The notes under the pieces: model-generated
What the model was told of the DNA's origin: nothing
Database searches by the model: none
Seen by the model: only the letters and a program-made list of their open reading frames with translations
From: Lentinus brumalis
Taxonomy: Eukaryota > Basidiomycota > Agaricomycetes > Polyporales > Polyporaceae
Length of the DNA stretch: 64,000 nucleotides
Assembly: GCA_001792895.1 (NCBI GenBank)
Contig: MARA01000008.1
Location: forward strand, 1,240,001 to 1,304,000
Reading direction: 5' to 3'
Made by a program: the position numbers and the translations under genes
Part shown: piece after piece, positions 10,560 through 23,228 of the stretch
Layout: the number at the start of each line of letters is the position of its first letter
How positions within the stretch are numbered: position 1 is the stretch's first letter

Positions 10560-11890
10560 ATGGTTGCATCCTCCGTCTTGTATTCCGCCCTCCTGTTCGC
10601 TCTCGCCGCAGCTCCTTCAGCCGTCGAGGCCCACGGCTTCATCAAGCAGTGGGGCGTTCAGGGGCGGACTCTGGAGAAGGCCCAGAAGACCGATATCAAG
10701 GCCTCCGCCTTCCGTGCGGTGGCCTCCAACACTGGCTGGATTGGCGCACAATGTAGGTCTCGACATACTCTTGGCGCAGGACGACCTCTGAAACGCATCG
10801 CTGCAGTCGTCGACAGCAAGGCCATCGCCTGCGGTGCATCGGACACCCCTTTTGGCAAGGTGGCGGCGCCCGGGGGCACATTGTTCGCCACGCAAGGCGC
10901 AGGGAAGGATCTGCCGGTCACCCCGGGTCAAAGCGTGCAGCTCGTCGTATCTGGCAACCCGGGCGAGGGGTGGCCCCATCCGAAGGGCCATATCATGACG
11001 TACCTCGCGCAGTGCGATGACGACTGTTCGACGTTCGACGCGTCGCAGGGCAAGTTCTTTAAGATTCAGGAGGAGAAGGATGGTGTTCCGAACACCCTCA
11101 GACCTGCGTACGATGGAGGCGTGGACGGGAACCGGTGCGTACACTCTTTCTGCCACAAGTTGACTGCCGTGTCGCTAAGGCGTTCCTCGCTGCAGGTACA
11201 ATGTTGCCATCCCTGAAAGTATTCCTGCGGGCAACTACATCATGCGGTTCGAGATACTTGCCTTCGGTCAATCGTCACAGGCCGAAGGCGGCCAAGACCA
11301 ATACTACCCGTTAGCATCATAGTTAACTACTCATCAACGTCCATCTGACCCAGGCATGTCATTACAGCTTCTGCGGCCAGCTCACCGTAGGCGGTAGCAC
11401 TACCGGAAAGGCTTCCGACAAGTTCGCAACTGTCTCCTTCCCAGGCGCGTACAAGAAGGGTAACATTGACCAGTCTACCACCCCTGGGCCTGCCGTGCTG
11501 GCCACAATCGGCGGCAGCTCAGGCTCGTCTTCGACAGGCACCGAGTCCGCCAGCGCACCGTCCACCACCGACACCTCCGGCACTTCGAGCATATCTGGGG
11601 CGATCACGCTCGCGTCGTCGGCCCCGGCTTGCGCGTCGATGTGCCTAAACGTCAAGCTCTCCCAGAGCAGCTCGCTCGCCTCTCAGTGTGCAGAGCACGA
11701 TGGCGCTTGCTTTTGCGCGGCGACGGGCACCTTCGTTGCGGCGTACAACAATTGTGCGGCGGACAATTGCTCGGCTGGGGATTTGGATGCGGCGAAGACT
11801 GCGTTCTCAGATGCGTGTTCTGCGCTCGGCAGCGCGCGCAGACGCAGCGCGGCACGTATGGTACGTGCTCGGAGCGCTCTCTCGTCCTGA
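10560..11890 (+). CDS. AA9 lytic polysaccharide monooxygenase fused to a CFEM domain
   Basis: Exons 10560-10752, 10807-11134, 11196-11309 and 11368-11890 join in phase to 385 residues. Residues 1-24 form a signal peptide ending EA; cleavage leaves His25 as the N-terminal copper-brace histidine (HGFIKQW). AA9 marks follow: DSKAIACGAS, WPHPKGHIMTYLAQC with the second copper histidine, IPAGNYIMRFEIL, GGQDQYYPFCGQLTV with the axial tyrosine, and FPGAY. The histidine usually seen in the ALH segment is absent (AFGQ). A Ser/Thr linker leads to a CFEM domain at about 298-362 with eight cysteines in the canonical spacing, starting PACASMC, with CxC and the aspartate used for heme by fungal CFEM proteins. 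The normal partner of AA9 is CBM1, so this architecture is unusual. No hydrophobic GPI tail is visible; a donor-like GTACGT at 11862 could hide a last exon. Confidence 0.88.
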
Positions 11891-12368
11891 GTGGGAAGTG
11901 TTGGGGTGTTCAATGTTGGGGCGGAGCTGCAACCACGGGGTCGCCTTCTGTACCCCGTATACATGAGTTGTGGCGGAATACAAATCACGGATGGATTGGA
12001 TGCCCTAGTGACAATCCCGGGAGGCAACTGCGGCTGAATTACCGGTTCGATTGCAATTTACCGCGTACCTGCTGCTATGAGGTCCAAGTCAGCTTGAGCC
12101 TTGGGACCAAGCTCAGGCTCGAGCTAAGCAAGCTTTCTGTCATGTCAATGAAGCGGTACGAGTTGCTACTGACAAATTGTCCTATTGAGCCACACACCAG
12201 TAGAGCCAACAGACCGGAATGTTCGCGACAAGCTGGAATGGTATGGTAAACTATGAACACAGTCCACGTATGATACAAGCCAACACAACGTCCGCATCTC
12301 GTCACCCTACATACACAAGTGATTAGTACCATATACATATTCCGGAAAGCCGAGTGGTCATGAGCGAT
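11891..12368. other. Intergenic between convergent AA9 and P450 genes
   Basis: Shared 3' flank of two convergent genes. I see no coding segment. Confidence 0.5.
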
Positions 12369-14560
12369 TCATGCCTCCTCCTCGTTGAGGTCCGTGACGA
12401 GAGCGCCGTGCTCCTTCGACCTTGGTCTGATGGTGCACGCGAACGCTTTCGGAAAGCTATCAATGATGCGTTCGTCAGGGTCTTGAGTATACCATGGCTG
12501 TTGAGACACGAGACGGGACGGTTACTCACCACATGACACCGTTGACGTACTCTCCCGCCGGCGTGATCTCCCTCCCGTCTTTGTCAATCGTCCTCCCAAT
12601 CTCGTAGACGGCGAGTATGTTCGCGATCGAGAGCCACAGCGACTCGACAGCAAGGAAGCGGCCGGGGCATTTCCGCCTCCCGAAGCCAAACGCGGCTACG
12701 GAAGGGTCGCGGACGTTCGGGTTGGGAGAGCCGTCTGGGTACAAGAAGCGGTAGGGGTTGAACTTTGAAGGGTCAGGATATACGGTCTCGTCGTGCAGAA
12801 TCGCCCTGGACACGGAGGCGTGAGATAGGGATACGGGACGATGCTGGAAACACTGACCAGGCGTTGCCTACTACCAGCGAGCCTTTCGGGATATAGTGAC
12901 CGTCGTAGATGTCGTCTTCTGTCACCATATGCGGCAATGCTGGGAACGCAGCTCGAGTAAGCCTTCACACTTCCAAGCCGTTGACGGGGACAGGTGACAA
13001 ACCTAGGGGCGCGACAGGCTGCCAACGCAGCGTCTCCTTCACAATCGCCGCGATGTAAGGAAGGGATGCGTGGTCACAGTAGTCCGGGAGGCGGTGTGTT
13101 CCCACCACTCGGTCGAGTTCTTCCCGAGCCTTTCTCTGCACCTCGGGGTTGAGAACCATGGCGAGGAAGAAAGTCTCGAGACTCGCGATGTTCTGATGAG
13201 ATGGGCATAATAAGTACGAGAGCGGTATGAGAAGAGCGGATCGACATACTGTTTCCGCGCCCGCTGTGTCGGAGGCCGCCTGCGATTAGTCATGTCATAT
13301 AGACTTGCGATGCCAGATCAACGTACCGATATAGAGGGAGCCAAGCGTCGAGCGAATGAGGAAGTCTGCCGACTCTGCGCCGGGGTCAGCGCGCTTCTTG
13401 CCGTAGTGCTCAAACAAGGACTTCGCGGCACAGGGACCGAGGTAGCCAGTATTCTGTGAGGGTGTTAAGTGAGCACCGCTGGAACCCTGGGTCATCCAGC
13501 GGCATAGCGCGACGTACCATCCTCTTGATGGCAAAGTCCAACGGATCGTCCCGCATCCTGTCGGCATACGCGCGGATGCGCTCCGCCTCGCGCTTGAAGC
13601 TGGTGCCAGGAAACCAAACCGGTAGGTACTTCACTATGCGTTCCAGATCTCAAACAAATGTACTGGAATGATCATCACGCAGAACGCACCAATGGGAAGA
13701 ATGTCCACGAGACGACACCCTGCAGCCATGAGCTCAATGCTCGCACGGGAGACTTTCTCGGACATGACGAAGTACGGATTGCCGTGGTTCTCGACATTTA
13801 TGTCGTAAGTGATGGAGAGAATCGTCGCGCCTGACCACCTGCATTGGCCATTGTACGTCAGCGGGAGGGCGGCGATAGCGGAAGCGACCACCTCAAGGGG
13901 AAGCATTGTTTACTCACAGGCGAACGTGCTTCGAGAAATCATCCGGCTCTTGCAGGAGGTTGAGTAGCAGCCGGCGGGTGGACTTGCGCTGGTAATGACG
14001 ATACTGCGGGACCGAGCTCGAGTGAAATTCGTGGTGAGCCATCTTGCGGCGGTCCCTCCACGCGTCTCCGTACGGAGAACCACCCATCGTCCACTTGAAA
14101 CCGCAAAGGTCGTTGAACATGACCATCTCTGGTCTGACCGAACCAAATCAGCTGGATGGCATGGATAAATAGTCATATGTACGGGCGCACCTGTCCGAGT
14201 ATATGGATGACCGCTTATCGAGCAGGTCGGTTACGGCGTTGAGGGAGTTGAGGATTACGATGTTGGTGCCCAGTGCGCAGACGCTTATAACGTCCGACTC
14301 TGCAACGACTCAGATATTCATACCAGGCTGCTTAACGAAGAGATCTCATACTCACTGTGTTCACGGCCCCATGCACAATAGGCATGCCAAGGTGAAGCAG
14401 AGGGTTCAGGGATTTGAAACAAGTTGCCAACGAGTGGAAGCCCACGAGGACCCGGTGGGAGGGGCGGCCGACGAAGCCGCAAACGAAAGACGGAGATTAA
14501 AAGGCATAATACGGCCAAGGCAATCGAGAGAAGGAGTATGTCGGTGACGTTGACCGACAT
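12369..14560 (-). CDS. Cytochrome P450 monooxygenase, with a one-base frame problem
   Basis: Heme monooxygenase of the type anchored in the endoplasmic reticulum, using NADPH-P450 reductase; substrate unknown. Eleven exons: 14356-14560, 14191-14299, 13918-14133, 13690-13838, 13518-13633, 13327-13453, 13250-13279, 13003-13192, 12858-12939, 12530-12805 and 12369-12456. The protein would be about 528 residues: a membrane anchor (residues 5-24), the RRPPLPPGPRGLPLVGN hinge, the K-helix KETLRW, and the heme loop FGFGRRKCPGRFLA. The eleven exons total one base more than a multiple of three. The surplus is a C in GGCGGCCTCC at 13271-13279, exactly where the I-helix should read GGSDTAG. It is either a sequence error or a disabling frameshift; all other junctions are in phase. 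A TATA box lies about 70 bp upstream. Confidence 0.85.
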
Positions 14561-17500
14561 GATAATGTCGAGGGGGAGGAGTCTCTGGACTGGAGGGGAG
14601 GACGCTACTTTGCTCCCCGGATCGTCGGTGATTTATAGAGCCCTGAAGCGTGAGCACCACGGGGCAGGGTATGACAAGTGACAGGTACGCGTGAATGTAG
14701 TGCATACTTATCAATTGAATGGCTGCCTGAAGAGCGGGGTACCAAGTAATGGAATGAGGTGAGCTCGGGAGCCAACCTCGTCGATAGGCCACTGCTCGGG
14801 GCTTCCATCAGGGATGCCTGAGAACATGAGGAGAAGAGAATATCGGGTAGCGGCAAGGAAGGGTTCCCTTGTCTACTCGCTTCTTCCTCCGGTGCAAGCG
14901 AGCGTCTCGAGGACGGAGTATATGGGAGATTCTGCCCTGTCTGTGTCATCAGCGGGTCCGGGGGAGAAGATGTGTGCCGTCGGCGGACACGACTGTCAAT
15001 GTCGTTCTTCTTCTCCGCGGCTCAGAAATGACAGGCTCTCTGAGAGCGTCGAAAGGACACTGGATTTTGTGTGAAGGTCACAAATTCTGGCAATGTACCG
15101 ATAGAAGGTGCTCCGGCTCAATCGGGAGTCGCATTCACACTGACATGGAATGAAGTTATTCATTGACATGATGTCGATAATTGAATGTATAGCACTCACC
15201 ACGATGCTGCTCCGCCACTGGCCTGAGCGCAAGATTTGCTGGTCATGGATATATCGAGACGATGTGGCCGATGTGGGCATCTAGTGGCGGAGCCGTCGTC
15301 GGAGTTCGCTACTTGCCGCGGACTCGCTGCGAGTAGTACTGTATTGCGGTGTTCGGGGACTCGTCGCCTCGCGGGAAGACACAGATAATGTAGGTGCGTG
15401 GCGATGTTCAGCATACTTAGGTGTACTGAGTCTGCACGATTAGCAGGTGAACTCAGCTCGAGATGGTGGTGGTGATTCGCGGGGAGTCCGAGAGGTGAGA
15501 TTCCTCGATATGGCAGTGGAGACGCCCGAGCTTGCAGCTGATTGATGTTCCTTCTCATCTACTTACATCCAAAGCCCAGCGAGCCCGGCACAAAACATGT
15601 ACGAATATTTGAATTCTCAGTATGTATCGCTTGGTTGGCTTTCTATCATTACTCATTATGACATCCAGTTGCTGTTGCGGCCGAAAAATCACCCACACAC
15701 TCCCAAATGATGCTGTAGCTCTACTGCTCGAACACGTCTTACCCCCTGTCTTAGATCGGAATCTTTGTGCGGCGGAGTTGTTGCTCGAAGGTAGGGCTTG
15801 CTTCCCCGTCTGTAGCTCCTCTCTTCGCCGGAATCGGAGGCATCGCCATACATACACTTCTCACGCATGCCAGACTGAGTGGTCTCCCATTCTCATCCGG
15901 CATACCCGCACTTCCAAGGCCGACGTCCTCACTCCGCACAATATAAATTGAGCGCGCCATTGTGGAGCTAGCCTCGGTTGGGTCTCTAGCATCCTATACC
16001 AGAGCAGCTTCCATCGTTCGAGCTTCTGCAGGTCGGTGCTGCGATCGCGCTCACGGACGTTAAAAAACGATATCGCCCCATTTCTTTGGATCATGCACCG
16101 TGCTGGCGCATGATCAAGCTGCAGCTCTAAGTAGACGAACCTCAGGTACGTGCTCACGTCATCATCCTGGTCGACTCCCGATCCTCACGTTTTGCGTGCC
16201 TGGTTGTGGCTGCGAGACTAAAACGGATGCAGAGCCGACCAATGCTCACCAAAAATCGCGCAATCAAGTACTCAACAGGCATGGAGCGGCACATTGACAG
16301 GATACTCCTTCACGCTCCTGTGACCCGAAGTTTTACGATGATCCTACGGCAACTGGGCGGAGTCAGGCTCAGTGGCCAGGGACACACGCCTGAATATGTC
16401 GTGCCCTCGCGGAGATCTGCCAGAGGGGCTTGACAGGTTACTCGGACAGAAGGACCGCGACTGTGGCCTTGTCCAGGACAGTGCTGAACTGTCCTGCTCC
16501 TGGTGAGTGTATTCACACTTCCTGTGCTTCGTTTTCTGGGATTCATAGAAGAAACACGCCAAAGGGGATGTCCTCTTCCTTGATCAGGATACGACAAGAG
16601 GTTTTTCTGCCCTACGACCATATCGCGTTTTGCCGTTGCCACTCTCAGGACGCATGCCTAGCCATCATCAGGAACAGATCACGGTCGTCTAACGAGGATT
16701 CCAGAACTCATTGCCTGCTATGATGATGCACAAGTCGCGGTCTCCGAACGCTCTGTGAACGACCAAGCATTCCGGCTGGGAATAGCTCCCTTCAAGTGCC
16801 TAGCGTCCCTGATGAGACAGGTTGGTAAGTCAAGTTACTGTAAGCGATCACTTGACATACTCTCACCGGAGTTCTGAAGTCATCAGCTCCAGCTATCGTC
16901 GGAGGAAGAACTCGATGCAGCTAGGGTCTCACACCTGAGACCGTACAGCCCAGGGTCTCATTCCTTCGCCGGGACGTCAGCAATAGCACACACGCATGCT
17001 CGCGCCTCTAGAGAAAGCGAAGACATCCCATGGAGGATGGTCTGGTGCTGGCTGCTCGGGATTTCAGTATCCGGTGGCCAATACCCCGATCGTCACGAAT
17101 ACTGTCCCTATTGAGGCGCTCTGGCACACCGATCACATGCATACGGATGTGGAGGGTATATCTGCAGCATGGTAAGCACTTCTGCCTTCCCGGACTGTCT
17201 ATGCGACCCAAACATTCATGATTATGATCGACGGAAGGCGACTCAACTCCGTCACGTCCTGTGCTCTCGGCTGTTGTCGATCTGACCATGCTCAGTGAGC
17301 TGAGTATCGAGATGGAGGTCGATTGACATTCTCTCAGACTGAAGCTTGATGGCCAAGATCCTTGCTATTGGGATTTGGCCGCTGTGTTCTCCGTCCCGGT
17401 CGCCGTGAGGGTGAGTAGATTACTGTACTTCATACATAAGTGCATGCCGGAACGGCCAGTATGTGCACCCAGAGATCGCACACGCACGCGGGCACAGACC

Positions 17501-17804
17501 TGCTTTTGAATATGTGAAGTCTGCGGTATGAGTATACGTTTCAAGATGTACTCTATGTACAAGTACAGTTGATGACCATGGAAAACTCGAGAGTAAGTAA
17601 TAAGTACTTACTTCAACTTCCAATCCTACGAGCGTCTGAACCCGCGCAAACAAGGACAAAGAACGCGTCCGGACGTGTCGCGAGCGCTTCTCACATCGAC
17701 GCGTCTTGGTTCTCCTCCTCCTGCCCCCTCCGTCCCACTTCCCGTCCGGAATCCTCCCTACCTTGTCATAGAAGTTGTGCTTACAACCTGGAGGACTGAC
17801 TGCG
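14561..17804. other. 3.2-kb gene-poor spacer between P450 and MSH6
   Basis: Apart from the P450 promoter at the left end and the MSH6 promoter at the right, I find no gene with recognisable motifs on either strand. Open frames are short and broken. A coding-like stretch at about 17066-17180 (plus strand, containing ANTPIVTNTV) could be a gene remnant but matches nothing I recognise. A near-palindrome of AAGTAAGTA units lies at 17590-17612. Confidence 0.4.
14631..14638 (-). promoter_or_regulatory. TATA box candidate for the P450 gene
   Basis: CTATAAAT on the minus strand lies about 70 bp before the P450 start codon, a good position for a core promoter. Confidence 0.5.
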
Positions 17805-20800
17805 ATGGCGTCTGGGTCCAAGAAAACCGACGAGAAGATGAAGCAGAAGAGTCTGATGTCTTTCTTTGGCAAGAAGGACGACACGAAGTCGACGCCTGCG
17901 GGGAAGTCCAAGCCAACGACGACACCGAAGGTCACGAAGACAAAGGCGAAGGATGTTGAGAATGCGAATCCGCCTTCGTCGCCTGTCATGGAGCATCGTA
18001 CGCCCTTGCCTAAGGGCAGCTCGCAGTCATCGGGCATCGTCAGCGCGACGTACACGCGAAGCTCGGAGGGAGGGAAGAGCGCTTTGGAGACGCCGCCCAC
18101 CAGCGATCCGATAGATATCGACATGCTTTCGGAACTGGACGCGTCAGAAGGGGCGCCGAGTAGCCCAGCGAAGTCGGTGAGTAGCATGATTCATATGCAT
18201 ATAGCCAGCTATATGACTGGGTATTTGCATAGACTACCACCCGAAACAAGCGCAAGATCGCTGTAGAGGATTCAGATGACGACCTCCCACCCAGCGATCC
18301 TATTCCATACAAAAGGACGTCCGACCGTTCCAAGAAGCCTCGTATGTCTGCGGTATTCTCCGACGCTGAGGAGGACGAGGAGGAAGTTCCGCAGCTCAAC
18401 TCATTTGCAAAGCGCCTCACCAAGTACCAGAAGTCCCCTTCCAAGTCGAAGTCGAGAGGTACGTTGGTATCTCATTTGTACAACTCGTCATGTGTTGTTT
18501 GTCCATCCCTCTCCCGGCGTCCCCTTTCTTTGTTGCTGAATCATCCATGACTGTGTGATCAGCTCTGACTTCGATGACTATAGGACGCAAGAACGCCGGT
18601 GACGATGACGACGACTTCATCGTACCTGACGACATTGACGAGGAAGACGAAGACGCAGCGGGATCGTCGTCTCATCGCGCCTCTTCCTCATCCCGTCCGT
18701 CATCCCGCTTATCCTCGAGGTCAGCTCTTTCAGAGCTTGACAGCGACGATGACAAGCCTCTCGCGAAGAAGATCGCCGCCCGGCCTCCACTTAAGAAGGA
18801 GGCGAGCTCCAAGGGCGCCAGCAGTTTCCTCACCGCCGCAGAGCAGCGGGCCCGAAAGCAGAAGGAAGAGAAGAAAAGCACGGAGGACCCCTTCAGCTTC
18901 CTCGTCGATGTCAGGGATAAGGATGGTGTTCGTCCTGGGGAGCCTGGTTACGATCCGCGCACTCTGTACATCCCTCAGGCCGCGTGGAAGTCGTTCACCC
19001 CTTTCGAGAAGCAGTTCTGGGAGATCAAGCAGAACCACTTCGACACCGTCCTCTTCTTTCAGAAGGGCAAGTTCTTGGAGCTGTACGAGGAAGACGCGCG
19101 TATCGGGCACAGCGAGTTCGATTTGAAGCTCACTCAGCGGGTTAAGATGAGCATGGTCAGTGACGCTTACCTCGTCGATACTCAGCAGTCGCTCACCCAA
19201 CCTTCAGGTTGGAGTTCCGGAGATGTCCTTCAACTTCTGGGCCGCCAAGTTCCTCGCAAAGGGTACGATTTATGTGTTTAGTCCCTTGAGTATATGCGCT
19301 AACGTGCCCTAAGGCTACAAGGTCGGACGAGTCGACCAAGCAGAGACCGCCCTGGGCGCGGAGATGCGCGTTGCGGCAGACAAGAAGAGCAAGAAAGCTT
19401 CCGCTGCAGACAAGGCGAAGGATAAGATCGTCAGGCGCGAGCTGAACAAAGTCTACACCAACGGTACTCTGGTCGACGAGGAGCTCCTGACTGACGAACA
19501 AGCGGGACACTGCGTCTCGATCCGCGAAGAGGATAGCCCTGAAAGCAAGGACGGACGGCAAACGTTCGGTATATGCGTGCTGGACAGCGCAACGAGCGAA
19601 TTCAATCTGAGCGCGTTCGAGGACGACGTGTGCAGGACGAAGCTCGAGACGATGTTGCGCCAGCTACGTCCTAAAGAGATCGTATTCACCAAGGTATGTT
19701 TCAGGGCTCGTCGCCATCGACGTGTGCGTTGATTGAACTGCTTGCTCTAGGGCAATTTATCCGTATCTACGACCCGCTTGCTCAAGTCGATTCTGCCCGG
19801 CAATTGCCTTTGGACGAGCCTGCGCGAGAGCGAAGGGCTGAAGTTCCAGGAGACGATCAAGGAGCTGAAGAAGCTGTATCCCGCGGACGACGATGACGAC
19901 GAGATGGCGGATAACCCACACGGGTTGAGCAACGCGGTTCCAGAGTCTATCCGGAAGATGCTTCCTTACAAGGGTGCTATCGAGGCTCTCGGGTCGATGA
20001 TCTGGTGGGTTCCGTCGTTCGCTGTTACCGACTGTCCTCCACGAGCGCTGATGACGCGCATGATAGGTACCTGCACACCTTGAACATCGACAAGGATATT
20101 CTGAGTATGAAGAACTTCAACGTGTATGACCCGATGAAGCGTGGAAAGGGTCTCGTCCTGGATGGTCAGACTCTCGCACACATCGAGGCGGGTTCCCGTT
20201 GTCCCTACCTGCATGACTTGCTCTGACGTGTCTCCGGTCTGTAGGTCCTGCAGAACAGTGAAGGTACTGAAGAAGGCACGCTCTTGAAGCTTCTCAGCAG
20301 ATGCATCACGCCGTCTGGTAGGTCCCAACTTGCTTCCTTAGCTCAGGCTGAACTGATATGTGCGACGCAGGGAAGCGCCTCTTTCGCATATGGCTCTGTA
20401 TGCCGTTGAGCGAGGTGTCGGACATCAACGCCCGGCTCGACGCCGTGCAGGACCTACTTGATCATCCAACGTTCGAGCAACAGTTTACTTCGATCGCGAA
20501 GGGTCTGCCTGACCTCGAACGTATCGTGTCTCGCATCCACGCGAAGAACTGCAAGGTCAAGGACTTCCTCAAGGTCCTGAAGGTTCGTGAACATGGTATA
20601 CCCTCAATAGCTTGTGTCGCCCTGACCGTCCGAGTTGTTCACCGTAGGCCTTCAAGAACTTGAGTAAAGGCTTGGCTGAGCTGGCGGACACCGCCGACTC
20701 GTTTGCGTCGAAGGCAATCCCTGGTCTCCTCCGCTCGGCCCCAGACTTGACCCCGAATCTGAAGCATGTCAAGGCAATGTTCCAGACTCCGGAGGACAGT

Positions 20801-22763
20801 GAGTGCTGTCGTAATGGGTTGTGCGAACCGTGCTCGAGACTGAGATTGTCATAGATGCCGACGAGCTCGTTCCTGAAGATGGCAAGGACGAGATTTACGA
20901 TAACGTGATGTCTGAGATCAACGAGCTCGAGGACGAGCTGAAGGCGGCGCTGAAGAATATTCGCAAAGAAACTGGGTGTGCAACGTTCCGTTCGCGTTTC
21001 TCCTACTGTGATGCTGACCGCATTACCTTAAGTCTGGACGCGTCGTACTGGCACAGCGCGCAAGGCACCAAAGAGATATATCTCGTCCAGTTGCAAGGCA
21101 AGGAGAAGGACAAGGCGCCCAAGGGCTGGACCATCGGCGGCACGACGAAGGCTGCGAAGCGCTACGTCGTCCCTGCGCTGCAGCCCACGATCCGAAAGCT
21201 GAAGGAAGCGCGGGAGACCCGCAACACAGCGATCAAGGAGTTCAAGGGCCGTCTCTTTGCAGAGTTTGATGCGGACCGGGGCGTGTGGCTGCGCGCGATT
21301 CGTGTGTTGGCAGAGCTTGACTGTTTGTTCAGCTTGGCGAAGGCGTCGAGCGCGCTTGGGGAGCCGGTCTGCCGGCCGGAGCTGCTGGAGGGGGACGAGG
21401 CGTTTGTGGACTTTGAGGAGCTGAGGCACCCGGCGCTGGTGAGCTTGAAGGGCGACTTCATACCGAACGATGTTAGACTGGGCAACGGTGTCGGGAAGAT
21501 TGCATTGTTGACTGGTGAGTGTTTTGGTGTACATTCGCTCGGTTCCACAAGCTGACTGGTTTGCGTCCAGGGCCGAACATGGGGTGCGTAGCTGAGCCTT
21601 CCCCGTGATGTGAGTACTGAAGAATCATGCGCGTCTTCGCAGAGGAAAGTCAACTGTGAGCCCACTCCTTTGCTTTACTATCGCCTAGCTGACGGCTGTC
21701 CCAGGCCATGCGTATGACCGCCACTGGCATAGTGAGCATTCCGAGGACCTATGACGCTGGCTTTCGCTGACGACGAAACGTAGATCATGGCACAACTTGG
21801 GATGCTCGTTCCTGCGAAAAAAGCTCGGTATGTTTTCGTGACTCCGACTCTGACGTTCGAGATGGCTCACTACGCCTCGCAGTCTCTGTCCTGTCGACTC
21901 AATTCTGACGAGGATGGGAGCTTACGACAACATGTTCTCCAACGCGAGTACCTTCAAGGTGGAGCTGGACGAATGGTGTGTATCAATATTTGTCCTCAGA
22001 TCGAACATCGCGCTGAAGCCGTCGCACAGCTGCAAGATCCTTCGGGATGCAACACCGAAGTCGTTCGTCATCCTTGATGGTGAGTGGAGCAAGGACTGCC
22101 GTCGTCTGACCCTTCTGAAACGAATTTACAGAGCTTGGACGAGGTACATCAACCTACGTGAGTATCTTGTCTGCTGTATCAGTATAGTGCGCTGATCACC
22201 CCGTTCAGGACGGCATGGCGATTGCAGGTGCAGTCCTCCACCAACTCGCGACGCACACGCTCTCGCTCTCGTTCTTCGCCACCCATTACGGCTCCCTTAC
22301 GGACGACTATGCATACCACCCCAATGTGCGGAACATGCATATGAAGACGCTCGTGGACGACGAGAAACGAGAGGTACGTTTCAAGCTCTCTCTCTGCGCC
22401 CGAGTAAGCTAATCATTCACTTTGTTTCAGCTCGTCTTCCTCTACAAGCTCGTCGACGGGGCCGCGAGCTCGTCCTTCGGAACTCACGTCGCCAACCTTG
22501 CTGGTGTGCCCCTTGAAGTCGTCGAGCGCGCGGAAGTCGTGTCCAAAGATTTTGCGAAGCACTTCAAAGAGAAGCTCGAGGGGAAGAAGACGAAGGTCTC
22601 TGGACGCCTCCCGCTGGTCGCGCAGGCGGACTTTGCGTACCTGTACAAGCTCGCCACTGGGGCGCTCGAGATGCCCGAGGATAAAGTTCGGAGGCGGGAG
22701 ATCCTCAAGGTGCTCAAGGGCGCTGTGCGAGGGAGCTTGAAGGAGTGCCCTGCCGCTGCTTGA
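17805..22763 (+). CDS. MSH6: DNA mismatch repair protein Msh6 (MutS homologue)
   Basis: Msh6 pairs with Msh2 as MutS-alpha, binds base mismatches and small loops, and starts repair in the nucleus. I join 21 exons in phase to 1260 residues: 17805-18176, 18233-18458, 18584-19155, 19208-19262, 19314-19693, 19751-20004, 20067-20187, 20245-20317, 20371-20582, 20648-20798, 20855-20975, 21033-21514, 21571-21583, 21643-21655, 21705-21731, 21784-21827, 21883-21975, 22030-22079, 22132-22157, 22209-22373 and 22431-22763. Residues 14-21 (QKSLMSFF) are a PCNA-binding box, the mark of Msh6. A disordered acidic arm follows, then the mismatch domain, with the Phe-x-Glu wedge as F-L-E in QKGKFLELYEED. GPNMGGKST is Walker A (about 1007-1015), and LGRGTSTYDG and FATHY close the ATPase. 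Walker A is split over two 13-nt exons. Intron 7 appears to be GC-AG. Confidence 0.96.
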
Positions 22764-23228
22764 GGGTCTAGGGTTTTGGGAGGTGGAAGGCGGTTTGTGG
22801 TGGTGCTGATCTTGGAATGCGGCCTAGCGCCATCTTGCTATCATTCTCTTGCTCTTGCTCTGATATTTTGTTCTGCGCACTGTATTATACCTGCACATAC
22901 CTGCACATACCTATCCCACTGCTAATGGCGCTGTACAGTTCAACCTCGCCTGTCGATCGCACTAGACATGCTTGCTATACGGGCGTCGGGAAAGCATCCC
23001 ATTGAGGACTTCCTGGTAACTCCTAATACTAGCGATATAGTAGTCAGCTAAGATGCTGGATCGACATTTGTGAAGACGGCGGACGCTACCTTCGACGCAG
23101 AAGGCGTAGTGTGGCCTCAACGGGTAACACAAGCGCTGACCAGGTCCCGGCACAAGTGCGCCTTCTCTCTTTTCGTCTCTCCTTGTCTCTCCGGCTCACC
23201 ACACTCTCTTACTCTCCGTCTCAGTCCG
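22764..23228. other. Intergenic between MSH6 and BTB pseudogene C
   Basis: MSH6 3' flank and the former promoter of BTB pseudogene C. A two-copy tandem CCTGCACATA lies near 22889-22910. No gene seen. Confidence 0.45.

Noticed and set aside
10617..11156. Open frame of 179 codons opposite the AA9 domain
   Set aside because: Antisense shadow; it crosses the AA9 intron and has no motif.
17420..18187. Open frame of 255 codons opposite MSH6 exon 1
   Set aside because: Antisense of the disordered MSH6 arm; low complexity and no family signal.
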